64,000 bases of DNA from the NCBI RefSeq assembly GCF_964204645.1, contig NC_134029.1:529501-593500 (forward strand), in the 5' to 3' direction. Of this stretch, positions 54,560-64,000 are shown one piece after another. Position numbers and translations under genes: made by a program. The DNA comes from Tubulanus polymorphus (taxonomy: Eukaryota; Nemertea; Palaeonemertea; Tubulaniformes; Tubulanidae). Each line of letters opens with the position of its first letter. The first letter of the stretch is position 1. The notes under the pieces were generated by a model, which was given only the letters and a program-made list of their open reading frames with translations, did not search any database and was not told where the DNA came from.

Positions 54560-57500
54560 AATATACGATAAACTGAATACATTCAACTTTATTTTATCGG
54601 AACTTTGTAGAAAATATGAAAGAAATTTGAAATGTTTTGAGTAAACGGCTTTGGTTGGTTTGGTACTGAATCATAGATAGTAGCGTGCATTTGAATAAAA
54701 GTCTATTTACATTCCAGACACTAGGACTGAAATTCATTTCATCATCTATCAACATCGATGAAATATTAGTTCATCAAAATTCATTTCACATTCAAACAAT
54801 TTCATCGAATCAATTGAAGTCGAGTTGTTTATGATATTTTGACAACGCAATCGATAACGATGAGAATGACGATAAAAGTGCTTCAGATTTATCGATGCCG
54901 CTGATATTTCAAAAGCGGTATATTCCTCTCATTGTTAACGCGAGGCGCGTTGGATGCGCGCGCATACACCGGTCGCAGATGGAAACAGGCAACAAGATAA
55001 AGAACTTTAATCTCGTTCGCTGCCATCAATAAACAGGACAGAGTAAGTAAAATAGATTGCGTTTATTGGTAGTTAAAGTGCAGCAAACCCGGATCACCAC
55101 GACTTTCTATCAGCATCATCAGTATTGATGGATGAGGCTAGTGGTAAAAATAGACTTCAGTCTCAAAGTCCATCGGAATAATCGTGACAATCGAAAGTAG
55201 TCGAAGATTTTGGTAGATTGGTTACTGAACCCAAAAATAGCTTATACTGGTCTAAAGCCTGGGCAGTGCAACTGGTCACAGGGACGTGGCTGAAGAGAAA
55301 TAAAAACCTAACTTATCGGATGCCCACCCGGTGTTTGAAGCAATGCGTTGCATGACAAAGCCTCATTACATCTATCTCTCCCAGACATATTAACGCTTCT
55401 CCGCTGTATCTGTATAGAGACAAAACAGCTTCTCGAAGAACGAGAAAAACGTCGACAAAGCCTTTAATCCGACTCTGATAACTGTAAACACTCTAAACAT
55501 ATATACACGATGGCGACAGTATGAATACGTGCTTGTTGGCACAGACACCCGATATACACGTGCTGGTATATCAGTATCGTATATTTATGATATAATTCAT
55601 CACACGTTTTGTGTTAATAAAATTGCTTTTATCTGATCTGGAGATGATTCATCAGTTTTAACGGGTATTACACAGACTGATGTGGTGTTTCATGCGGTAC
55701 CTGGAGGATGATGGTGGTAAACTCGATACTGCGCACGCGCCGACATCGAACAACTGCTGCTAACTCAGTCGGGACTGGGGAATCAAACAGTCGCAGCTTC
55801 TTATACGCTTTTAATCCATAAAACAGTTTTATTCCAAATCGTTGACTTGAACACGTCATTAAAGTTGTCCCCGGCCCGTCACCAGACTGTTTACATTTTT
55901 ACCGTCAACTACTGCCTCGTTATATAACGTTGACGGCAAATACGCGAACTAACCCGATAGGGCATATGCCTGACTATGGCACGCGAGTAGATGACTTAGT
56001 TCATAGATCTGCCGCTGTTATGCGTAGGCGCAGCACTTGACGGTCGAGATTTGCCACAGATCGACATCCCTACTCTGGCGCGCGAGTAACAAAGATTATT
56101 TTTCAATTTCATGCCATGCGTTTATCACCATTTCGTTTCAAACGAACAGTTCCAACAATGCTTAAGCTTTATAAAAGATGAATCTGCTTTTAAAAAAGAG
56201 CCCCGAGCCAATCTGTTTCGTAGGGATAACTCACATGCCAGAGGAGGAATTCATAATCAAATATGTTCGAATCCCATAAATTACTGAGACCTAAAATCAA
56301 TATCGAATCGACAGTTATTTTACAAGTTAGGATCGACGTAACGCTTTTGATTCTGGGAAATGCCTACGAAATAAGACTGATGTCCCCTCCAGACCTGCCC
56401 TTCCCGATCCGTAGTCTACGACAGATTTCCGCACACAATGACCGCACATTCCAATAGACAAGCCGATGAAACGTCTAGAAGATGTGCACTTGACTCGACG
56501 GCAAAGAAATGAAGATTCTTGTTGATATCTTTAGCTATTTATATGAAAGTCCATCGATCACAAACAAACACATTGTAAGATCGATGGAACATTTCTGGCC
56601 TAAGCCGTCGTGATTAATCTATATGCTAAACCTATTGTCACCGGTGAATTGCACCAGACTTATCCCCGTCCAGACCTGCGCAAAATACCAACCAGTGAGC
56701 GACTGACGCCGGGCGCGATGATGACGAGGCGAGAGTTTGATTACATGCAACAACGCGCAATCATTTAGAAATAGTAAATGAACGCATCAATCTTTGAATT
56801 AGTCATTAGAGAGAGAGAGAGACAGTGTCAACACGCGGTTATATACTGATTCATTAGAGAGAAAGAGAGACAGTGTCAACACGCGGTTATAAATATACTG
56901 ATTCTATGGTTTAGAAATTACTGGTCGTTTGGTGGTTCATCAATCAAAAATAACTAACTCTATTCGGAACGAGTCGCGGGCCTCTGTTATATTGACATTC
57001 AATATTGTTTATATAAATGCCAACATTTCGGTTATTGCTGTAATCAGAAAATCGCTGCTCCCCGTGGACTATTTGATGGCTGTTGAGGCTAGCGCAGCAA
57101 CAAAAACTGTTCTCATCACATCGAAAGCTTGCTTTTTGCCATTCTCATTATCGAAAACAGCTCTCTCGATTATGCGTCGATCTCCATATGCGTAGAATGT
57201 CAATATATTTCTAAACGGTGAAGTATATAACCAGACGAGAATTATAGAGACATCATTTCTAAAAGCGGACCGACCACTGCGTAAATTGGTACTCAACTCT
57301 CTCCTGTGCCATTAACCGAGTCGGGCGGACAGCTAAACAATAATAACAGCACCATCGCCAGTAGAGTGAGAGAGATTGCTGCTGATATATAAGAGTGCTT
57401 GTCGTAAGTTCTAGCTGTAAGCAGAATCCGCTGTAAGATGATAGGTTACCCCAGACCTCTCCGATCTCTCTCTCCACAAGTTCCTCAACATTGTATAAAC

Positions 57501-57842
57501 ACTATCGAGAGAGGGTTTGTGGTAAACGTGCGCCTTAGTCGTGTTTGTCGTCATCATTAGGAACATCTCTGGTTACATTTAACACGGAGAGTAATCACTG
57601 GAGAATTGCGACTCCGAATCTCATTCAGCGGGAGAGTCATCGAGTTTCTATGTGCGGCTTTATGTGATTAGTTTTATCCGCTGCTTGATGCAAGGACAAA
57701 TGTAATATTCACTCCTTCCTGCGACCACAAATACACGCAGGTGTTTTACAAGGCCGGGATGAGAGAGCGTTATAATGACAATCTGGGGTCAGTCGCACAG
57801 TCATAGTTTAGACTTAAGATCATCATAGTTCTATAAAAAAGT
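54560..57842. other. Gene-poor region
   Basis: No gene model can be supported, although upstream exons of the minus-strand polyglutamine gene may lie here. A minus-strand frame near 55052-54917 starts with a signal-like MAANEIKVLYLVACFHL but its splice phase does not fit. Duplicated GAGAGA/CACGCGGTTAT blocks are at 56805-56900. Confidence 0.4.
56805..56905. repeat. Two-copy tandem repeat (GAGAGA tract plus CAGTGTCAACACGCGGTTAT)
   Basis: Two ~46 bp copies: a GAGAGA tract, then CAGTGTCAACACGCGGTTAT, then ATACTGATTC. Confidence 0.8.
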
Positions 57843-57935
57843 GTTTTGGTACTGAGTGTTTGGTACTGAGTGTTTGATACTGAGTGATTGATACTGAGTG
57901 TTTGATACTGAGTGTTTGATACTGAGTGTTTGCGT
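57843..57935. repeat. 15 bp tandem repeat (TACTGAGTGTTTGAT type)
   Basis: Six imperfect copies of GATACTGAGTGTTTG. Confidence 0.85.
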
Positions 57936-59378
57936 GTCGTGTGAATAACAAAATCCAGTAAATGACAATCTGTTTCTATCCCTATATCATGTATAAACAC
58001 GCATACAGCTAAAGTAGATTAAGTTGAAGGTCGCTCGTGCGCGTGACGTCGTATATCGCAAGACGATTGTTCCGACCGAGGGAATAATTCCAGGCAAATA
58101 CAAACACAGATAGATTGATGTAGTTTTATAGCGCGATGAGAAAACTAAATAGCCCAGAAATCATAAATATTTCATACCGATGCGACCTACGTGACTTGAA
58201 TATTACCCCTGATGGTGCTGTGTAACAGTTCATCATGTACGGATTTAATGATGATTATTATTCATGATCGCAGTCTGCGAATTATCAGCAATTCACGCCA
58301 GTTTTATATGTCATACTTTCCCCTTTATTTCGGACTAGATGCTATCAACAAATCCCCCAGGACTGGATCTAGGGTCCAATTTCAATCGCTTCGCCAAAGT
58401 TAAATGACACTTTTTTCAAAAAAAGGTACATTAAAGGAGTAGAGCAGAATGTCGGTAAAACGTCCAAAGTTTCCAGGTGAAATAATTGTTCATTTTGCCG
58501 CATAAAACATTTCTAAAGTTTTAAAGGGGTTTTTAATTTTTCAAACCCTTCAAGGAATTTCAGAATGCATCACACACGAGGCACCTGGATCCACTACAAT
58601 CGCGTCAGTTCTACGAATTACACGAACAAATACTCAGTGATCATTATCGAGGATTTTTATTCCGTTTGAAGCTGGAATTGAGACGCAATCTTATCCTGAC
58701 TGAGTGGCTACCAATTATAATCGTTCAAAAAAATGTCACCGGTAAAAATTGCTCATGTCTCAGCTACAACTGGTATTATATTTCACTTTCTATCGGTTGC
58801 CATGGTACAAACCGGTTTATCACAGTCTAGAACGCTCCTTCAAAGAGCCGACGATTCCGAGTATAATTGATTCCAGCTCGACTCGTGTCGAACCCGGATT
58901 ATTTGAGATTTAGATGAACTTCAATTTCAATTTCTATTTATACTTGATTAAGCTGAAAGCATTATATATCAGAATTTTAGAATTGCACTCGGATCGTGAT
59001 TATGTTATATCATTTAAGGGATATCTGATTCCATTCTTAATTTTACCTACGATTATAGCGTAATAAGGGCAGGGAGATGTAGAGGGTATTTTCCCGGGGT
59101 CTGTAGTTCTGCCTTAACCGATTGAAGTTGCCTTGTTTCTTAAGAAAGGGATCTTAAAAACCTGCAAGTTCTGAAAATCGATGGGAAATTACATCTGTTT
59201 GGATGCATTACTTCAAAAATCTTCTTCAACTAAAGGGGGATCGACTAACGGCTTTTCTTTTCTTTCGTATCCCTACCTAACAGCGCTCCTGGATCCATCT
59301 AGCATTTTTTCAAATCACATCTAGTAGCGAATGGTTGGAATTTAAGTAATTTCATCGATCGAAAAACCTGCATCTAAC
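57936..59378. other. Non-coding region, no gene seen
   Basis: No exon with supporting splice sites and no repeat of note. Confidence 0.4.
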
Positions 59379-59605
59379 AACGCGTTGTTTGGTGTACCCC
59401 GGAGCAATCCCTCACAGCGCGTTGTTTGGTGTACCCCGGAGCAATCCCTCACAGCGCGTTGTTTGGTGAACCTCGGAGCAATCCCTCACAACACGTTGTT
59501 TGGTGTACCCTGGAGCAATCCCTCACAACACGTTGTTTGGTTTACCCCGGAGCAATCCCTCAAACGCGGTGTTTGGTGTACCCCGGAGCACTCCTTCACC
59601 TGCCG
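59379..59605. repeat. ~38 bp minisatellite (six copies)
   Basis: Units of CGCGTTGTTTGGTGTACCCC followed by GGAGCAATCCCTCACAG, diverging slightly (GAACCTCGG, TTTACCCCGG). The open frames in it are by-products of the repeat. Confidence 0.9.
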
Positions 59606-59939
59606 CAGCTGAAGTTAACCTAGCGTGTCTTAGACGGCATAGCGTACAAGTCAGCTCATGATAATCAAAACCAATAGCGAAAAGCAATTTATTATCCCGC
59701 TGAGCCTGCTGGGGTTATTGATATTTCTATAATTCTGCTCATATTCCCATTTATTTTTTCTGCTGGATTCTTGCCCTTGTTCTCGCCGAGTTTATTGCTT
59801 AATGACATCGAACAGGCAATGAATTATTTGTGTAACGATTTTCAGCTTTCGATGTTGACGACGACGAAATTTGAAATTGCGCTAAAAAGCGATAAATCGC
59901 GTTTAATGTTCGATTTTTAAATGAGCATTTGACAACAAC

Positions 59940-60012
59940 ATAAACCATTCACAGAACCATTTACAGAACCACACTCAGAACCATTCACACAACCATTCAC
60001 AGAACCATACAC
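59940..60012. repeat. 11-12 bp tandem repeat (AACCATTCACAG)
   Basis: Six imperfect copies of AACCATTCACAG. Confidence 0.8.
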
Positions 60013-61309
60013 GGATCCATGCCGTCGTTGAGCGCATTAAAGATACTTTAGTTTACTATGAGATATTGACACAAGCTACGGTTTAATATCTTAAGTGTAT
60101 TTTCGTATGAGCTTATTCGCTTTAAGCGCTGATTGTCGTCGCTTCTTCCTACGCGCTATCTGCGTGATTTAATTCAATCAACAGCTAAACATCGTTTCTC
60201 ATGTTGTTTAATTCACTTCAATCGCAAATCTGATGTTTTATGTACTTCAAGTATTTGCATATTGTTTCTATACGTATTGATACAGTAAGAATGGAAATAC
60301 TGCTCTAAATCTCGGTGGGGGGGGGGGGGTGTCTGTGATGTTATGTTAGTGGGGATGTTTGTGTCTCAATGGTTGCGGCGGGGGAGGGGGGATATCAATT
60401 ATTCTTTCACGGTCCACCGAGTCAAAACAGGCATTAGTCGTGCCTTGATCCGAGAGACGAATTGATAATTGAGCCGCGCAACCGGAAGTAATGGTTATAT
60501 TGCGTCCATCTACCGGAAATTGATGGGATTTAATCTAATTTCCACCTGAACCGACGAAACGACGTATACAAGCAGGGGATCACTCGCTCATATGTCAATT
60601 AGCAGCCGAGAGCTAGTAGGTTCGAGCCCCAGCGAACTCAGCAGATTCCGGAGTAATTCGGTAGAGATTCCGGAGTAATTCTGGCGCGTTCGTTTCGACC
60701 GGAATACGCTCTACCTATTATGGATTCTGTAAACAGAAGCGACCGGTAGAGATTTCGTAATCCGGAATTGATATTCCTTAAACCGGATACGTTCAATCGA
60801 AATCAATCTTAGATTGACTGGCCTCTGGGTCCTATCGTTCTTTAAATTCGATGACAGCTTCTGCAAACGACTGCCGTTTCAAGCATACACATATACAAAA
60901 CATGTCGTTTTTAAATTAGTTGCCATGTGAATGCTGCCGATAACTGCAATACGTCTAATAAAACGAATACTCTTACGAGCCGGAAGTAGAATTTCCGGAT
61001 GTATCTTCGTTAACGGAAATGAATTTCAGACTCTCTTTACTCTCCACCTACGTAACAGTGGTCACGTGATAATAAATAATACGGCGCCGGGAAAAATCTC
61101 ATTAATATTTCGTTATTTCGACTCTTCTAGAAGTTACAGTTTCACTAGGCTCCCGAGCACCCACCAAATATACATGAAATTCATTTTTTGATTCATCAAT
61201 TGGAATAGCTCTTATCAATAATTGAATTATTCAAGATAAAAATTCAATCGATATTTAAATGAAAATTTAGAAGACAACTCGAGTGACCACTAGCGACACC
61301 GGCGGATAC
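60013..61309. other. Non-coding region with G-tract and a tRNA-derived element
   Basis: A G run (13 or more) lies at about 60317-60331. At 60575-60650 a sequence with a B-box (GGTTCGAGCCCC) and trailing GCGAACTC resembles the SINE-like element near 6.9 kb. Duplicated GATTCCGGAGTAATTC follows. No gene supported. Confidence 0.45.
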
Positions 61310-61313
61310 TCGC

Positions 61314-62121
61314 CTGCCATAAGTGGAATCCTCGATTGCCGCAGTAGTGTTGGGTTTCAGGTTCAGCTGTTAGATAAGTAGTACATGCATCAGGGATGTA
61401 TGTTTCAGACCTAACCGCAGCCAGATCCGTTTTACTCGCTATTTCCTGAGTAATTCTAAATATTTGCGTCATATCTCGCAGCGCAATCCGAGAATGTACT
61501 ATACTAGCCTCCCCCGCGCACATTAAAATGAAGTTTACCTAATTTCTAGAATACTTACATTGGGTTTTTACTTATCAGCAGTTGTTGAATGAATGTAGCA
61601 ACTGATTGGGTTAGGCCATCCTGGTTTACTCCCACTATCTGACCGTATTTCTGTGTTAAACTATACGGCCCGCTGTAGTCGTATATGCCGCCGCCCAGTA
61701 CGTCTAGGGCACTTTCTGAAACCAGAGTTGATCTTGGTTCAACGTTCAAAAAATCTTGCAGCTTCAAACTGTCGATAGTGCACGTGCCCTCACTCGAAAA
61801 CAGATCATGTTTATCGGCAATTCGCCATTTTGTTTCAACGTTTAGGGTACGATGTTCGGCACTAGGGGGCGATACACTGCGGGAGAAGAATAGTTCGGAT
61901 ATAGCGGCGATTGCGAATAGCACGGCGCCGCATGATAAACAGGTTCTCGTGTAAAACCCGGAGAAATATTCCGATAATAATTTCTCGTTTTCGGTGGCGC
62001 TCGAATCGCGTCTCTCAGAGGCTAAAGATGTAGATGACGAACGTCGAAACTTTCCCGGATAAATGTCTTTTTCCGACTTTCGACTCCGTAACATTTGAAA
62101 TCTGCTGGCTGTACACGGCAT
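61314..62121 (-). CDS. Single-pass membrane protein of unknown family, 5' part (at least 2 exons)
   Basis: Exon 1 is 62121-61559, starting MPCTASRFQM. A 55 bp intron (donor GTAAGT at 61558, acceptor GGCTAG ending at 61504) joins it in phase 2 to exon 2, 61503 to about 61314, giving NP-I-IVHSRIALRDMTQIFRI and a Cys-containing stretch (DACTTYL, YCGNRGFHLW). The N terminus is Ser/Arg-rich and probably cytosolic. A hydrophobic helix lies at about residues 59-80 (LSCGAVLFAIAAISELFF), and the large C-terminal part would be extracellular, i.e. type II topology. The end of exon 2 is unclear: CAG|GCGAGT would be a GC donor, and later exons were not found. Family not recognised. Confidence 0.5.
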
Positions 62122-62639
62122 TCTGGCGGCACGAAATGTCAGTTGTTAATAAAGAAACATAGCAACGATAAATCCGTCTGTTTCGGTATGAAATCCTCCG
62201 ATATACGCCGCAGTATACAGAACCAGTAATCTGCAAGTCGAGCCTCCGTCGGTTGCGATCCTCGAATCCTGAACAACTGCGCTAATCTAGAACTATCATT
62301 CCGGCTCAGCAGTGAGCGACATCTGGAAAAATTCTGAAACTGCCTGAACCAAGTTATATATATATCATTAATATATAACGATATTGATACAATCAGTCCA
62401 CACACACACTGTTGACCAAGATCGTCTATTATTTATATGTATATATCTATATTCACACTGTATAATCAAACATCGCACACATTGTACAGCGACGGGTGAT
62501 AATCATAACATACAATATCAGAAACTATTAATTGAATTTCATCATATTAAAATTCTGAAACTAGTTGAACAGTTATTCATTTAGTCAATTTGGAGTCAAA
62601 TGTTAATTACATTGATATCGTATTGGATATTGTATTGGG

Positions 62640-62800
62640 AACGAATCGAGATTGAATGATATATCAAGATTGAATGATATTTTAGAATGAATGATATTTA
62701 AGAATGAATGTTATGTCGAGAATGAATGTTATATCGAGAATGAATGATATATCGAGAACGAATGATATATCGAGAATGAATGATATATCGAGAACGGATA
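62640..62800. repeat. ~15 bp tandem repeat (GAATGATATATCGA)
   Basis: About nine imperfect copies of GAATGATATATCGA/GAATGATATTTA. Confidence 0.85.
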
Positions 62801-63030
62801 TATTTGCTCGTAAGATTTTCTTCATTCAATGGAACCTGACTTTCATCCATTACACCCCCTCCCAGCCTAACGAAAATATGGGAAATTTATTTCATCTTGA
62901 TGACCAGTTAATAGTGTCCTGATTTCAAACTATCCATTGCATTTTCCGAGTACGGAGCGCATTCATTCAAAACAGTTAAACCAGCCCCCTCAGTAAGAAA
63001 AAACCTGCATGCACTATTTACCTTTAATCA

Positions 63031-63366
63031 GTGCTTCGTGCTTTATTTGCCCTGTTCTTCTTTGGTTTGATTGTCCAGTGCGGATGTGACGTCAGATCAG
63101 GCGGAAGAGACTGCGAACGAGTACGCGTGATGAGGGGACGCGTAAAAACAATCTGCGAACCGGTGACTGTGAATTCCAGCAGTCAATTAATGACAACAGC
63201 CAAGAAGAGAGAGAGAGACAGAGACAGAGAGACCACACGGCAGCTGCGCGGCGTACTGCAGCTCGACAGAGTCACGTCTAATAATAGATTTATCCCCGGG
63301 GGTAGCAGAACATTTTCAAATCGAAGTATTACTAGTAGGTGCCTCGCGCTGTGTGTTTTGTCGTAA
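63031..63366 (+). CDS. Possible signal-peptide exon of an unrecognised secreted protein
   Basis: After an acceptor-like CTTTAATCAG the sequence reads TG CTT CGT GCT, so an upstream exon ending in A would create the start ATG across the splice. The product would begin with a good signal peptide (LRALFALFFFGLIVQCGCDV) followed by CERVRVMRGRVKTICEPVTV. After that the frame becomes low complexity (KKRERDRDRETT, from GAGACAGAGA), so the exon may end earlier. There is no in-frame ATG inside the block before the hydrophobic segment. Weak model. Confidence 0.3.
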   Translation: MLRALFALFFFGLIVQCGCDVRSGGRDCERVRVMRGRVKTICEPVTVNSSSQLMTTAKKRERDRDRETTRQLRGVLQLDRVTSNNRFIPGGSRTFSNRSITSRCLALCVLS

Positions 63367-63731
63367 GGGAATCTCTGAAGTTAATCGTCGATCGTTGAGA
63401 TGAAAAAGACGGATGAAAATGTTGCCGCGCGCGTTTGATATTATTGACCTCCACTCAACCTAGCAGTCCGGCGTTCCGGTGATGAAAATTGATTGATGTC
63501 GAGTGGAGAAATGGTGATGGAAACGCACAGGACCCGTTTCACGTGTGTTCCCTCTAAGAGTCAAGTCATTTCGCTTTCATTACTGGACCAAACAGTCAAC
63601 TCTTAACATAAAACAGTGGATCTGTAGATCATAGATTTCAAAACATAACACGACAAACTTTAATTCTTATTGTTTCAAATTTCAAACTTATTGAGAACGT
63701 CATTCAATACTTCTGAATGATAACCGTAAAC

Positions 63732-64000
63732 GTGTGTCGCGACCCGTGTGCCACCCGTGTGCGACCCGTGTGCGACCCGTGTGCGACCCGTGTGCGACCC
63801 GTGTGCCACCCGTGTACGACCCGTGTACGACCCGTGTACGACCCGTGTGCCACCCGTGTGCGACCCGTGTGCGACCCGTGTGCCACCCGTGTGCGACCCG
63901 TGTACGACCCGTGTACGACCCGTGTGCCACCCGTGTGCGACCCGTGTGCGACCCGTGTGCGACCCGTGTGCGACCCGTGTGCCACCCGTGTGCCACCCGT
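63732..64000. repeat. 11 bp minisatellite (GTGTGCGACCC), running off the window
   Basis: At least 24 copies of CCCGTGTGCGA with variants CCCGTGTGCCA and CCCGTGTACGA in a non-random order, continuing to the last base. The open frames across it are repeat by-products. Confidence 0.95.

Noticed and set aside
54917-55052. Signal-peptide-like frame on the minus strand as first exon of the polyglutamine gene
   Set aside because: No GT donor gives the phase 2 ending needed to join 54554; kept only as a remark.
63700-63996. Two minus-strand frames of repeated Thr-His-Gly-Arg type
   Set aside because: Both are translations of the 11 bp minisatellite in different frames.

Overview
This is animal nuclear DNA. 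Genes are split by many GT-AG introns, coding density is low, AATAAA signals follow the last exons, and the window holds a LINE, MITE-like inverted repeats, tRNA-derived elements and many minisatellites. The gene content (two AMPA/kainate-type ionotropic glutamate receptors, a local expansion of peptide-receptor-like class A GPCRs, ShKT/sushi membrane proteins) suggests a marine invertebrate, probably a lophotrochozoan. That placement is inference; no marker in the window fixes the species. All exon models were built by hand from splice sites, reading phase and paralogue comparison.

Region 1 (1-24.3 kb) holds two complete head-to-tail ionotropic glutamate receptor genes: iGluR-1 (1776-17083, 13 coding exons, 841 aa) and iGluR-2 (19302-24174, 12 coding exons, 840 aa). 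Exon sizes and phases correspond closely. The intron of iGluR-1 that separates the S2 ligand-binding exon from the M4 exon has grown to about 7 kb. It contains four intact single-exon GPCR genes on the opposite strand, a GPCR 3' remnant, and a decayed copy of iGluR-1's own exon 11. Both receptors carry Asp where AMPA receptors have the ligand-binding Glu, and iGluR-2 has further GluN1-like pocket residues.

Region 2 (25-29.5 kb) has an unrecognised basic intronless ORF, a fifth intact GPCR of the same family on the plus strand, two broken GPCR copies and a ~76 bp tandem array with B-box-like sequences. Region 3 (29.6-36.9 kb) has a five-exon minus-strand gene for a secreted protein of unknown family, with a ~900 bp polypurine/polypyrimidine minisatellite in its third intron. 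It also has a 5'-truncated, broken LINE between two ~260 bp direct repeats, CTG arrays, and two Cys-rich candidate exons.

Region 4 (37-46.6 kb) has two tandem type I membrane protein genes. Each encodes two ShKT-like modules and sushi/CCP modules (nine and four), one transmembrane helix and a short tail, with every domain exon bounded by phase-1 introns. Two sushi exons are almost identical between the genes while the others have diverged, which suggests local gene conversion. Region 5 (47-51.4 kb) is a two-exon four-helix membrane protein. Region 6 (51.4-64 kb) is gene-poor. It holds a near-perfect 159 bp palindrome, several minisatellites, the 3' part of a minus-strand gene with an ~18-residue polyglutamine tract, a minus-strand single-pass membrane protein, and a possible signal-peptide exon before an 11 bp repeat array that runs off the window.
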